From Streptosporangium roseum DSM 43021 (GTDB lineage Bacteria > Actinomycetota > Actinomycetes > Streptosporangiales > Streptosporangiaceae), in NCBI RefSeq assembly GCF_000024865.1, contig NC_013595.1, positions 7,130,001-7,194,000 of the forward strand: DNA of 64,000 bases, written 5' to 3'. This document shows, piece after piece, positions 9,701-18,543 of this stretch. A model generated the notes under the pieces. That model was not told where the DNA came from. It saw only the letters and a list, made by a program, of their open reading frames with translations, and searched no databases. Every line of letters begins with the position of its first letter. Within the stretch, counting starts at the first letter, position 1. A program made the position numbers and the translations under genes.

Positions 9701-10882
9701 GTGAAACCGGACAGCCGGATTCGTGTCATGGAAATAATTGCCCGGATGAACGTGGGGGGCCCCGCTACTCAGGTGTTGGGGCTGTCCGAAGGGCTGAACC
9801 CGGATGAGTTCGACCACCGTCTCTATACCGGTTACGTGGACGGCGGCGAGGGCGACCATCTCCGGCTCCGCGGTTCGACGGTGCGGGTTCACCGGGTCCC
9901 AGGACTCGGCCGGTCGGTCAGACCCGCCGATGACGTCCGGACCCTGATCCACCTGATCGCCCGGATACGGGAGTTCCGCCCGCACATCGTCCACACCCGG
10001 ACGGCGAAGGCAGGGGCGCTCGGCCGCACGGCGGCCCGCCTGGCCGGCACCGGTGCGGCCCGGATACACGTCTTCCACGGCCACCTCCTGCACGGGTACT
10101 TCTCGCCGCCCAAACGCCACCTCTACGTACAGTCCGAGCGGCTCCTCGCGACCATGTCCGACCGGCTGGTGACGGTGGGCTCCCGGGTGCGCGAGGATCT
10201 GCTGGCGGCCAGGATCGGCCGCCCGGAGCAGTACGTCGTGATCCCGCCCGGCGTCCGGCTGGGCGGCGTTCCCGACCGCAGAACGGCCCGTGCCGCTCTG
10301 GGCCTGCCGATGGACGCGCCCGTCGTGGCGTATGTGGGCCGTCTCACCCAGGTCAAGCGCCCCGACCGGTTCGTCGAAGTGGCCCACTCGGTGCTCCGGA
10401 GTGTCCCCGGGTGCCACTTCGTCGTCTGCGGAGGCGGCGAGCTGAGCCCGGAGGTCGAGCGGAGCATCGGACCCGCCCACCGCTCCTTCCACCTGATGGG
10501 GTGGAGAAGAGACGTGGAGACGGTCTACGCGGCGGCCGACGTGGTCCTGCTGACCTCCGACAACGAGGGCATGCCGCTGACCCTCATCGAGGCCGGGATG
10601 GCCGGGGTCCCGGCCGTCGCCACGCGTGTGGGAAGCGTCGCCGAGGTCGTCCGGGACGGTCACACCGGGCTGCTCACCGGGCCCGATGCCGGCGAGCTGG
10701 CCGCACAGACCATACGGCTGTTGTGCGACCCCCTGCTCGCACGCCAGCTGGGCGACGCGGCCCGCCGCTGGACGACGGCCTCGTTCGGGGTGGAGCGGCT
10801 GGTCTCGGACACCGAAACCCTTTATCGGTCGTTGTGCGAGGCGCGCCGGTCCCGCACGGTCTTGGAGGGAACGCCCCGATGA
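9701..10882 (+). CDS. GT4-family glycosyltransferase
   Basis: A 393-residue GT-B enzyme. The N-terminus reads RVMEIIARMNVGGPATQV, a glycine-rich loop of GT4 proteins. HVFHGHLLHGYF and VAYVGRLTQVKRPDRF lead into the donor-site E-x7-E motif in SDNEGMPLTLIEAGMAG near residue 290. The GTG at 9701 is preceded 5 bases away by AAGGAG; an in-frame start at 9587 has no such site and would add an atypical His/Arg-rich leader. The stop overlaps the next gene's ATG by four bases (ATGA), so the two are translationally coupled. Confidence 0.88.
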   Translation: MKPDSRIRVMEIIARMNVGGPATQVLGLSEGLNPDEFDHRLYTGYVDGGEGDHLRLRGSTVRVHRVPGLGRSVRPADDVRTLIHLIARIREFRPHIVHTRTAKAGALGRTAARLAGTGAARIHVFHGHLLHGYFSPPKRHLYVQSERLLATMSDRLVTVGSRVREDLLAARIGRPEQYVVIPPGVRLGGVPDRRTARAALGLPMDAPVVAYVGRLTQVKRPDRFVEVAHSVLRSVPGCHFVVCGGGELSPEVERSIGPAHRSFHLMGWRRDVETVYAAADVVLLTSDNEGMPLTLIEAGMAGVPAVATRVGSVAEVVRDGHTGLLTGPDAGELAAQTIRLLCDPLLARQLGDAARRWTTASFGVERLVSDTETLYRSLCEARRSRTVLEGTPR

Positions 10883-11859
10883 GAATTCTCGTGACAGGTG
10901 GTGCCGGGTTCATCGGGGCGAACGTCTGCCGCGCGCTCGTCACCCGGCCCGAAGCCGAGAGCATCACGGTGCTGGACGATCTGAGCAGCGGGGCCCTCAC
11001 AAACCTCGGCGACCTCGGCGTGGACGTCGTGACGGGGAGCATCCTCGACGAGGACCTTCTGGCGGAGCTCGTCGCCGGTGCCACGCATGTGATCCACCTG
11101 GCGGCCCGGCCCTCGGTGCCCCGCTCCCTGATGGACCCCCTGGCCACGCACACCGTCAACGTCACGGGCAGCCTCCGCGTTCTCGAGGCGTGCCGTGGAA
11201 GCCGGCCGCACCTGATCCTCGCGTCCTCGTCCTCGGTGTACGGCGACTGCGAGGAGCCGCACAAGCACGAGGATCTGCCCACCCGGCCGCTCAGCCCGTA
11301 CGGCGCGAGCAAGCTCGCCATGGAGGCCTACGCCCTGGCGTACGCGGAAAGCTACGGCCTGCCGGTCCTGCCGTTCCGCTTCTTCAACGTCTACGGCCCT
11401 CTGCAGGCCACCGACCACGCCTACGCGGCCGTCATCCCGGCGTTCGTCTCCGCGGCTCTGAACGGCCGTCCGGTGCCGATCTACGGTGACGGCAACCAGG
11501 CACGTGATTTCACCTACGTGGGATCGGTGACCACCGTCCTCGCCGACGCAGCCATCCGCCGGGTGACGAGCCGGAAACCGGTGAACCTCGCGTTCGGAAC
11601 CCGCGTCTCCCTGCTCTCCCTGAAGGACGCCCTCGCCGCGGTTCTGGACCGGCCGATCGAGCCGTCGTTCCTACCGGCACGGACAGGCGACATCCGGGAG
11701 TCACAAGCCTCTCCCCGTCTGCTCGCCGGCCTGTTCCCCGGTGTCCGTCCCGTTTCGCTGGACGACGGGCTCCGCATGACCGTGGCCTGGTTCGAGAAGG
11801 CCATGGCCAACGTCCCGGCCACCGGATCGAGCCAGGTCGGCCTGCCCTGCACCTCCTGA
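10879..11859 (+). CDS. NAD-dependent sugar-nucleotide epimerase/dehydratase (extended SDR)
   Basis: A 326-residue extended short-chain dehydrogenase. The N-terminal Rossmann loop is TGGAGFIG (6-13), the catalytic YGASK starts near residue 141, and the preceding Ser lies in LASSSSVYGD. The fold converts UDP-/GDP-/dTDP-sugars, for example UDP-glucose 4-epimerase. The final chemistry cannot be set from motifs alone. It is coupled by ATGA to the upstream glycosyltransferase, which suggests that the pair makes and uses one sugar. A second paralogous SDR follows after 52 bases. Confidence 0.87.
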   Translation: MRILVTGGAGFIGANVCRALVTRPEAESITVLDDLSSGALTNLGDLGVDVVTGSILDEDLLAELVAGATHVIHLAARPSVPRSLMDPLATHTVNVTGSLRVLEACRGSRPHLILASSSSVYGDCEEPHKHEDLPTRPLSPYGASKLAMEAYALAYAESYGLPVLPFRFFNVYGPLQATDHAYAAVIPAFVSAALNGRPVPIYGDGNQARDFTYVGSVTTVLADAAIRRVTSRKPVNLAFGTRVSLLSLKDALAAVLDRPIEPSFLPARTGDIRESQASPRLLAGLFPGVRPVSLDDGLRMTVAWFEKAMANVPATGSSQVGLPCTS

Positions 11860-11911
11860 ACATCCACAAGCACTCAAACAGCCTTTTATTACATGAAATC
11901 TGGAGAAACCT

Positions 11912-12910
11912 GTGAGTAACTCAGCAGGGACCACTTACCTGATAACCGGAGGAAGCGGTTTCGTCGGATCCCATCTGACCGACGCGCTGCTCGCACGGGG
12001 TGACTCCGTCGTGATCCTGGACAACCTGTCCACCGGACGCCTGGCCAACCTCGCCCACGCCGCCGGGAACCCCCGGCTGCGCATCGTCCACGGCTCGGTC
12101 CTCGACGAGCTGATGGTCGACGAACTGGTGCACCGGTGCGACGTGGTCGTCCATCTCGCGGCCGCCGTGGGCGTCAAGCTGATCGTCGAGCAGCCGCTGC
12201 GGTCCCTGACGACGAACATCCGCGGCTCGGAGATCGTCATCGAGGCGGCGCACCGCTACCGGCGGAAGATCCTCGTCACCAGCACGAGCGAGATCTACGG
12301 CAAGAACTCCAGCGGACCTCTCACCGAGCTCTCCGACCGCATCCTGGGCAGTCCGGCGGTGGTCAGGTGGGCCTACAGCACGGCCAAGGCCGTCGACGAG
12401 ATCCTGGCCAACGCCTACCACAGGGAACGCGGCCTGCCGACGATCATCGTCAGGCTGTTCAACACGGTGGGACCGCGTCAGAGCCCGGCCTACGGCATGG
12501 TCATCCCCCGCCTGGTCCGGCAGGCGGCCGGCGACGTCCCGCTCACCGTCTTCGGCGACGGCACGCAGACCCGGTGCTTCGCCCATGTCGGAGACGTGGT
12601 CGAAGCTCTGGTCAAGCTTCTCGACCATGACGGCGCGGTCGGCCAGACCTTCAACGTGGGATCGAACGACGAGGTGAGCATCCTGGAGCTCGCCAAAATG
12701 ATCATCGAACTCACCGGGACCACAGCCGGGGTCGATCTCATCTCCTATGCCGAGGCCTACGAAAAGGGCTTCGAGGACATGACCCGCAGAGTGCCCGACA
12801 CCACGAAGCTCCGCGAGCTCACCGGGTGGGTGCCGAAGCGGTCGCTGAACGACATCCTGACGGAGAGCATCGCCGAGGCCCGTGCCGATCTGGCGGCGTC
12901 ACAGCGGTGA
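11912..12910 (+). CDS. NAD-dependent sugar-nucleotide epimerase/decarboxylase-like (extended SDR)
   Basis: 332 residues. The cofactor loop is TGGSGFVGS near the N-terminus. The active-site YSTAK (in RWAYSTAKAVDE) follows a TSTSEIYGK segment. The arrangement resembles UDP-glucuronate decarboxylases and dTDP-glucose dehydratase relatives. The GTG start has GGAGA about 6 bases upstream. Its stop overlaps the next gene's GTG (GTGA), linking it to the initiating phosphotransferase. Together with the upstream SDR it suggests supply of a non-housekeeping sugar nucleotide. The exact product is unknown. Confidence 0.85.
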   Translation: MSNSAGTTYLITGGSGFVGSHLTDALLARGDSVVILDNLSTGRLANLAHAAGNPRLRIVHGSVLDELMVDELVHRCDVVVHLAAAVGVKLIVEQPLRSLTTNIRGSEIVIEAAHRYRRKILVTSTSEIYGKNSSGPLTELSDRILGSPAVVRWAYSTAKAVDEILANAYHRERGLPTIIVRLFNTVGPRQSPAYGMVIPRLVRQAAGDVPLTVFGDGTQTRCFAHVGDVVEALVKLLDHDGAVGQTFNVGSNDEVSILELAKMIIELTGTTAGVDLISYAEAYEKGFEDMTRRVPDTTKLRELTGWVPKRSLNDILTESIAEARADLAASQR

Positions 12911-13947
12911 ACAGCGCAAGCGTAATCATCACGGGCGCGGCCGGCTGTCTGCTGGCCGCCGGCACCACCCCGCTGCTGGGACGTCTTGCGTTGCGCTGGG
13001 GATTCACCGATCAACCGGGCGGCCACAAGGTGCACGAGCGGCCCATCCCCTATCTCGGCGGCATGGCGGTCATGCTCGGCACGATCGTCCCGCCGGCCGT
13101 CCTCACGGGCCTGGCCGACGAACGGACCACCGCGATCATGATCGCCGCCATGGCGGTGGCCCTGCTGGGACTGATCGATGATATTTCGTCGCTGTCCCCG
13201 CTCACACGGCTGGCGGTCGAGGCGGTGGCCGCCGTCGGGGTCGTGGTGAGCGGGGTCCAGGCGACGGTGACCGGGAGCTGGCTGGACGGCCCGATCACCG
13301 TGCTCTGGATAGTCGTGATCACCAATTCGTTCAACCTGCTCGACAACATGGACGGCGCCCTGGGGACCGTCGCGGCGGTCAGCGCCGCCTTCCTGGCGGG
13401 GATGGCCTTCGTCCACCTGCAACTGGCGATCGGGCTGCTCCTGGTGGCTCTGGCCCACGCCAGCCTGGGATTCCTGCTGCACAACTGGGCGCCGGCAAAA
13501 GTGTTCATGGGGGACGCCGGGTCGCTGTTCATCGGATTCGTCATCGCCTGCTCGGCCGCCCTGCTGGTCACCGGACATAGCACGGGCACGGTGATCGCGG
13601 GCCTGCTGCTGCCCACCTTCGTGGCGACCGTCGACACGGGTGTCGTGATCCTGTCACGGAAGCGGGCGGGCCGCCCACTGCTGCAGGGGGGAACCGACCA
13701 CGTGTCCCACCGCCTGCTCCGGCTCGGGCTCAGCACGAGGCTGACAGCCGCCATTCTCGCCGCCGTGGCGGCCGTCACCGGCACGCTCGGCCTGGCGATG
13801 GCCCTGGGCTGGATCTCACCGCTCATCGCAACGGTCGCCGCGATCGGGGCGGCGCTCATCCTCATCAACCTGCCGCAGCGCGTGCGGGTCTACTCCCCGG
13901 TCGGGGCTCCGAACCGTCCGGCCATCATTCGTGAAAGGCGGCGATAA
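12907..13947 (+). CDS. WecA/TagO-type polyprenyl-phosphate sugar-1-phosphate transferase
   Basis: A 346-residue polytopic membrane enzyme of the MraY/WecA family. It would start glycan assembly by moving a sugar-1-phosphate (often GlcNAc-1-P) onto undecaprenyl phosphate. Diagnostic motifs are present in order: DQPGGHKVHERPIPYLGG, the Asp pair in LGLIDD, NSFNLLDNMDG, and FMGDAGSLFIGF with a Mg-binding Asp. The start is fixed by a GTGA overlap with the SDR stop; an open frame further upstream is only the SDR read in another frame. It is followed after 4 bases by the chain-length regulator/kinase. Confidence 0.92.
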   Translation: MNSASVIITGAAGCLLAAGTTPLLGRLALRWGFTDQPGGHKVHERPIPYLGGMAVMLGTIVPPAVLTGLADERTTAIMIAAMAVALLGLIDDISSLSPLTRLAVEAVAAVGVVVSGVQATVTGSWLDGPITVLWIVVITNSFNLLDNMDGALGTVAAVSAAFLAGMAFVHLQLAIGLLLVALAHASLGFLLHNWAPAKVFMGDAGSLFIGFVIACSAALLVTGHSTGTVIAGLLLPTFVATVDTGVVILSRKRAGRPLLQGGTDHVSHRLLRLGLSTRLTAAILAAVAAVTGTLGLAMALGWISPLIATVAAIGAALILINLPQRVRVYSPVGAPNRPAIIRERRR

Positions 13948-13951
13948 TCCG

Positions 13952-15316
13952 GTGGAACTTCTCCACTACGTACGGCTCGTACGCAGGAACTGGCTGTTCA
14001 TCCTGCTGGCATTGATCATTTCAGTGGCCACAGCGCTGGTCGTCACCGAGAACACGCCGCCCAAATACGTCGCGTCGACCTCCATGCTGATCTCCGGCCA
14101 GGACAGGAAAGGCAGCCTCTCCACCGCCTACCAGGCGGGAGCGCTGTCGGCGCAGCGGGTCAAGTCCTACGCGAGCCTGCTGACCAGCCGCCGGGTGGTC
14201 GGCCAGATCACCGCGGAGGAGGACGTCGAGCGTCTTCAGAAGAACATCACGGCCGAGGCGATCCCCGACACCGTATTGCTGCGGGCCACGGTCACCGACA
14301 CCGACCCCGCACGCGCCGCACAGCTGGCCAACGCCCTGAGCATCACGTTCACCCAGCTGATCGACCAGATCGAGCGGCCCTCTCCCAACAGCCGCGCCAC
14401 CATCAAGATCACGGTAGTGGACCAGGCGGATGTCCCCAAGGAGCCGGTCAGCCCCAAGCCGCTGATCAACCTGGCGCTCGCCCTGGTGATCTGGCTGTTC
14501 ACCAGCATCGGTCTGCTCGTCCTGCGCGACTACCTGGATACGACCATCAAGACGAGGGAGGTGCTGCAGGAGGCGTCGAAGAGCTCGATACTCGGGATCA
14601 TCGGTTACGAGCGGGCCGCTCGCCGCCATCCTCTGATCGTCCGCACCGGCGGCCGGTCGTCCAGGTCCGAGGCGTTCCGGTCACTCCGCACGAACCTGCA
14701 GTTCATCAGCGTCGACCGGCAGCCGAGATCCCTCGTGGTCACCAGTTGCCTGCCCGGTGAGGGAAAATCCTCGATCTCCGCCAACCTGGCGATCACGCTC
14801 GCGCAGGCCGGGGGGCGGGTGATCCTGGTGGACGGTGACTTCCGGCGTCCGAGCATCCCGGGCTATCTCGGGATCGAGGGAGGAGTGGGGCTCACAGACG
14901 TGCTGATCGGCAAAGCGGAGCTGCGGGATGTCACGCAACCCTGGGGCGAGGCCGGCCTGCACGTCCTGCCGAGCGGCCAGATCCCGCCGAACCCGAGCGA
15001 GCTGCTCGGCTCGTACGGGATGCGCCAGGTGCTCGCCCGGCTCACGGATGCGTACGACATGGTGATCATCGATGCGCCGCCCATGCTGCCGGTCGCCGAT
15101 GCCACGACGCTCGCGGCGATCTGCGACGGCACGCTGCTCGTCGCACGGTACGGCAAGACCCGGCGGGAGCACCTCGTCCGTGCCGTGGAGCTGCTGTCGT
15201 CGATCAACGCCCGCGTGGTGGGGACCGTCCTGAACTTCGCGCCGGTCAAGAGCAGCACGTACTACGGCTACGGCTACGAGTCCGACGCCAAGGTCAAGGT
15301 GCCGGCGAATGCGTGA
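13952..15316 (+). CDS. polysaccharide co-polymerase / bacterial tyrosine kinase (Wzz-BY-kinase fusion)
   Basis: 454 residues. An N-terminal Wzz domain is bounded by two membrane helices (near 14-34 and 175-195). A cytoplasmic kinase follows: Walker A LPGEGKSS near 266, Walker A' VILVDGDFRRPS and Walker B DMVIIDAPPM. The C-terminus carries a tyrosine cluster, STYYGYGYES, the usual autophosphorylation tail. Such proteins set glycan chain length and export through cyclic autophosphorylation. I prefer the GTG at 13952 because MELLHYVRLVRRNW is the usual Wzz opening; a GTG at 13931 would overlap the previous gene and lacks a ribosome-binding site. Its last 23 bases overlap the phosphatase gene on the other strand. 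Confidence 0.92.
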   Translation: MELLHYVRLVRRNWLFILLALIISVATALVVTENTPPKYVASTSMLISGQDRKGSLSTAYQAGALSAQRVKSYASLLTSRRVVGQITAEEDVERLQKNITAEAIPDTVLLRATVTDTDPARAAQLANALSITFTQLIDQIERPSPNSRATIKITVVDQADVPKEPVSPKPLINLALALVIWLFTSIGLLVLRDYLDTTIKTREVLQEASKSSILGIIGYERAARRHPLIVRTGGRSSRSEAFRSLRTNLQFISVDRQPRSLVVTSCLPGEGKSSISANLAITLAQAGGRVILVDGDFRRPSIPGYLGIEGGVGLTDVLIGKAELRDVTQPWGEAGLHVLPSGQIPPNPSELLGSYGMRQVLARLTDAYDMVIIDAPPMLPVADATTLAAICDGTLLVARYGKTRREHLVRAVELLSSINARVVGTVLNFAPVKSSTYYGYGYESDAKVKVPANA

Positions 15317-16097
15317 GCAGCCGGAGCGGGACGGCGAGTGACCGGGCGATCCTCCGTCCCGCCGCCCGGTGGGCGAGCCGGGAGCGGCCGTAGGGGTCGG
15401 GGATGTCGGGCCGGTCCACATGGACCAGCCCGCGCAGGGCGCGCACCTCGGCGACCAGCGCACGGGCCCGCCGTACGGGATCCTCGTGACGGCCGACCGC
15501 GCCGGCCGGCACGGCCTGGGCCAGCACGCCGAACTCGGCGATGGTGAAGGCCCGGGTGGCCGCCGGGGGATGTCCGGCCACCGACTCGGCGCGGTGCTCG
15601 GTGGTGGCCGTCAGCACGAGGTCGGCGGCGGCCAGCAGTTCGGAGGTCAGGCTGCGGGAGACGAACCCGCCGGGATCGCCGCCGAGCCGGACCAGCACGC
15701 GCCGCGTCCGTTCGGCCATCTGCCTGCCCGGCTCGGCCTGAGTGCCGGCGCTGATCACCTGAAGCGCCGGGCACGGCCCCAGGACCGACCGGGTCAGCCG
15801 TTCCGCCAGCGGGGAGCGGCAGAGATTGCCCGTGCAGACGTACAGGATGCGGAACCCGGGCTCATCCCCCGCACCGCCCGGCCCGGCCCCCGCACCATCC
15901 GGCCCGGCCCCCGGATCATCCGGCGCGTCCCCCGCACCATCCGGCCCGGCCCCTGCACCATCCGGCCCGTCCCCCGGATCATCCGGCGCGGGAAGTGCCC
16001 GCGCGTCCCTCCAGCACCGGCGGCCGCAGTTCTCGTGTCCGGCCGGCGCGGGATCGATGGGCTGACCGGTCTCGGCGGTCCGCCGTACACCTTCCAT
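15294..16097 (-). CDS. low-molecular-weight protein-tyrosine phosphatase with repetitive N-terminal extension
   Basis: 267 residues. The catalytic domain begins near residue 82 with ILYVCTGNLCRSPLAE; Cys88 and Arg94 form the CX5R phosphate loop, and the general-acid Asp lies in DIPDPYG near the C-terminus. It would dephosphorylate the tyrosine tail of the kinase encoded head-on at 13952. The first 81 residues have no counterpart in ordinary family members of about 150 residues. They contain a Cys pair and a duplicated 21-residue Asp/Pro/Gly/Ala segment. No internal start codon exists between the extension and the domain, so the extension is probably translated. The ribosome-binding site at 16097 is weak. 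Confidence 0.88.
   Translation of the reverse strand: MEGVRRTAETGQPIDPAPAGHENCGRRCWRDARALPAPDDPGDGPDGAGAGPDGAGDAPDDPGAGPDGAGAGPGGAGDEPGFRILYVCTGNLCRSPLAERLTRSVLGPCPALQVISAGTQAEPGRQMAERTRRVLVRLGGDPGGFVSRSLTSELLAAADLVLTATTEHRAESVAGHPPAATRAFTIAEFGVLAQAVPAGAVGRHEDPVRRARALVAEVRALRGLVHVDRPDIPDPYGRSRLAHRAAGRRIARSLAVPLRLLTHSPAP
15861..15986. repeat. two tandem imperfect 63-bp repeats inside the phosphatase gene
   Basis: The phosphatase's residues 38-58 (PDDPGDGPDGAGAG...) and 59-79 (PDDPGAGPDGAGAG...) are near copies, so the DNA is two adjacent 63-bp units with an 18-bp subperiod. The length is a multiple of three, so copy-number change would lengthen or shorten the linker without breaking the frame. 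Confidence 0.8.
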
Positions 16098-16175
16098 GAG
16101 CGTGACGGTAGATCGCCCCCGGCGGCGCCCCGCCCGCGGCGCGCCGCTGTTTACCCTTTGCTGCCGGTGACGGCG

Positions 16176-16212
16176 GCGCGGCCGGCGGCGGATTCCCCGC
16201 CGCCGGCCGCGC
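16176..16212. terminator. hairpin terminator after the DUF4012 gene
   Basis: A perfect 16-bp G/C stem (16176-16191 with 16197-16212) and 5-base loop begin 9 bases past the stop of the leftward DUF4012 gene. It probably ends the LPxTG-DUF4012 transcript before the phosphatase gene. Confidence 0.75.
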
Positions 16213-16220
16213 CTCCTCCG

Positions 16221-17984
16221 TCAGGGAGCGCAGCCCACCGTGTTCTCGACGATCCGGGTCTGCTGGGGACGGACCAGCGGCTGCACCGGGACCAGCGGCG
16301 ACTCGCCGGAGGAGCGTTCGGTCAGGTCGAACTCCAGCGTCCTCGACTGCCTGGGGGCGAACTCCAGCAGGGTGGAGTAGACGGGATGGGACCGTTCGTC
16401 CTCCCTGATGACCGACGCCTCCTCCCCGTCGAGCCGCGCCTCGCTCATCCTCGCTCCGACCCCGGCGTACAGCGACACCCACAGCAGGTTGGAGCCGGGC
16501 CTGTGGCTGCGCCGCGGGGAGTCGAGCCGGTCGGTGACGTAGCCGGGCAGGCTTCCCCGCGGCACGTCGTTGGTGAGCCGGATGCGCACCGTCGCGGAGC
16601 GCGTCCCGCCCATGCACGGTCCCAGCTCGTAGTCGAGGGAGCGCTCCAGGTAGTAGTCGAGCTTGCCGCCGGCCGAGTTGTTGACCACCAGTCCCGCGAA
16701 CGGTCCCGGCCGCTCCGGCAGCACGCCGCCGACGGCGGTCGCCGACAGGCGCGACTGCTCGGCCTTCCGGCGGCTCCAGACCTGGATTCTGCGCTCGTCC
16801 ACCATGCGGAACAGGACGGGCAGCAGTCGGGAGGGCTCCGCGAAGGAGGCCGGCAACGCCTCGCTGACGGCACCGGCGACCTCGATGAGGAACCGCTTGC
16901 GCGCCATGGGGTCGTCGTATCGGGCGTAGGCGGCGCGCTCGGTGAGGTCGACGACGTTCTCGGCGGTCACCGTCTCCCCGCCGCGCAGGGCGATCGGGCC
17001 GATCACCTCCAGCAGGTAGGACAGCCCGACCGGGTCGGTCGCCAGGGCGCCGTCCAGGCGCCGGTGGTTCTGCCGTTCCCACAGCCCCGCCCAGGTGGCG
17101 GCCGCGTAGGGGAAATGCGGGGAGAGGTTGGAGATCGAGAGGAGTTTGGCCGCGCTCGGCCCGTAGCGGGCGCGGAAGGCCGGGCCGTGATCGACCACGG
17201 GGGCCGGGCTCATGCCGAGATCGGCGTTGGAGGACAGCCGCCTGATGCCGATCTTCCCGCGGTCGGCCTCCAGGATGCCGAACGCGCCGACCAGGCCTCC
17301 GGTCCCCCGGGCCTCGGCGTTGGTCTGGAAGGCCAGGAAGTAGCGGCGCGGGCCGTCGCGGCCCAGCATCGGAGGGAGCAGGGCGGCGGCGGTCGCGGCG
17401 TTGCCGAGCCAGCCCCGGAGCCGATCGACCTCCTGCAGCGCCGTGCCCCGCGCCTGGTCCAGCAGGTCGACGCCGGTGCCGGCGGGCGTGGCCGCCAGCC
17501 GGGAGCTCACCCGCGCGAGCCGTCCGGCCGCGTCCTCCAGGACCGGTGCGGCCGCGTCGAGATCCGCCAGCAGACGTGGCACGTTGCCCAGGGAGTGCGA
17601 CTCCGCCGTGACGAACACCGCGGCTGCCCGCTGGACGGCGGCCAGCACGTCGGTCAGCTCCGCGGCGCTCTCGGCCAGCCCGCGCACGGTCGTCGCGCCC
17701 TCCCCCACCAGCGGAACGCGCGTCATCATCGACCAGCAGGGGTCCGCGGTGAGCCGCCGCGCCTCGGCGGCGTGCCACCGGGCGTCCGCGATCGCCCGGC
17801 CCATCAGTGCGGGGTCGCGCGTGTCGGCCACCGCGCGTAGCCGGAGCAGGGCGCTCTTGGCCGCCTCCAGGTGGTCGCGCACGCCCAAGCCGAGATGGGC
17901 CGACCAGCCCCCGGCCAGTATCACCACGGCGACGGGGGCCAGCAGGCCGGTTACGACGGCTCTGCGACGTCTTCTAGATGCCAC
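16221..17984 (-). CDS. DUF4012 domain protein, membrane-anchored
   Basis: 587 residues. A basic N-terminus (MASRRRRRAVV) and one hydrophobic helix at about 11-30 place the rest outside the membrane. The body matches the actinobacterial DUF4012 pattern, with YFLAFQTNAEARGTGGLVGA followed by an extended beta-rich C-terminus. DUF4012 has no assigned biochemical function but is often found near surface-polysaccharide genes, as here. The start overlaps the end of the LPxTG protein gene by 11 bases, so the two are translated together. A role in attaching or organising the polymer at the surface is only a guess from position. Confidence 0.8.
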   Translation of the reverse strand: MASRRRRRAVVTGLLAPVAVVILAGGWSAHLGLGVRDHLEAAKSALLRLRAVADTRDPALMGRAIADARWHAAEARRLTADPCWSMMTRVPLVGEGATTVRGLAESAAELTDVLAAVQRAAAVFVTAESHSLGNVPRLLADLDAAAPVLEDAAGRLARVSSRLAATPAGTGVDLLDQARGTALQEVDRLRGWLGNAATAAALLPPMLGRDGPRRYFLAFQTNAEARGTGGLVGAFGILEADRGKIGIRRLSSNADLGMSPAPVVDHGPAFRARYGPSAAKLLSISNLSPHFPYAAATWAGLWERQNHRRLDGALATDPVGLSYLLEVIGPIALRGGETVTAENVVDLTERAAYARYDDPMARKRFLIEVAGAVSEALPASFAEPSRLLPVLFRMVDERRIQVWSRRKAEQSRLSATAVGGVLPERPGPFAGLVVNNSAGGKLDYYLERSLDYELGPCMGGTRSATVRIRLTNDVPRGSLPGYVTDRLDSPRRSHRPGSNLLWVSLYAGVGARMSEARLDGEEASVIREDERSHPVYSTLLEFAPRQSRTLEFDLTERSSGESPLVPVQPLVRPQQTRIVENTVGCAP

Positions 17985-18366
17985 TGGTGGATCGGCGGCG
18001 CCGTACGGCGATCAGGCTGGCGGCGGTTCCGGCGGCCAGCAGGCCACCGCCCAGCGTGGCGACCGTGGCCACGGGTGCTCCCGTGAACGGCAGCTCCTTG
18101 ACCGCATGGCAGCCACCGCTGCAGCAGCTCTCCTCGCTGCAGCAGCTGTCGTCACCGCAATCGAAACCGGAGTCGAAACCGGGGTCGGTCGGGTCGGCGC
18201 CGTTGTTGTTGTTATTGTTGTTGACCGGCCCCGGCGGATAGGGCGCCGAAACGACGGCGATTGCCGGAATGCCGGTTTCGGCTGTCGCCATCGTGGCGGT
18301 TGCGAGCGCGAATCCACCCCCGATCGCCGCCGCTAGAAAAATAGATACCATCCGTTTTCTGGCCAT
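17974..18366 (-). CDS. small Cys-rich LPxTG-anchored surface protein
   Basis: 130 residues. A signal peptide with probable cleavage after ATATMATA (near 29) is followed by a seven-Asn run (49-55). An acidic Cys-rich patch follows, with Cys at 70, 75, 76, 81, 82 and 86. Then comes a complete sortase signal: LPFTG (92-96), a hydrophobic helix and a VRRRR tail. It should be covalently anchored to peptidoglycan. The mature region is only about 60 residues, so it may be a short linker or a metal- or disulfide-dependent attachment point. No sortase gene is in the window. It is the first gene of a unit with the DUF4012 protein. Confidence 0.82.
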   Translation of the reverse strand: MARKRMVSIFLAAAIGGGFALATATMATAETGIPAIAVVSAPYPPGPVNNNNNNNGADPTDPGFDSGFDCGDDSCCSEESCCSGGCHAVKELPFTGAPVATVATLGGGLLAAGTAASLIAVRRRRSTSGI

Positions 18367-18543
18367 TTCAGACTCCCCCGTGGCGATGATTCAGGCCATG
18401 GCAAAATACCGCTCGGAATACGAGCGACATGTCCACGGAACCCGTTATATCCGCCTCGACATGAGGTGCCCTGTTCGGCTCACGGCCCTTACCGAACGAT
18501 CACACACTGTTCTCCGTCTTTTGACGCTGGGCGTCCGGACCCG

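Noticed and set aside
18521..18535. Intrinsic terminator after the GSDH lipoprotein gene
   Set aside because: The 5-bp stem has its T tract on the wrong side for the leftward gene.
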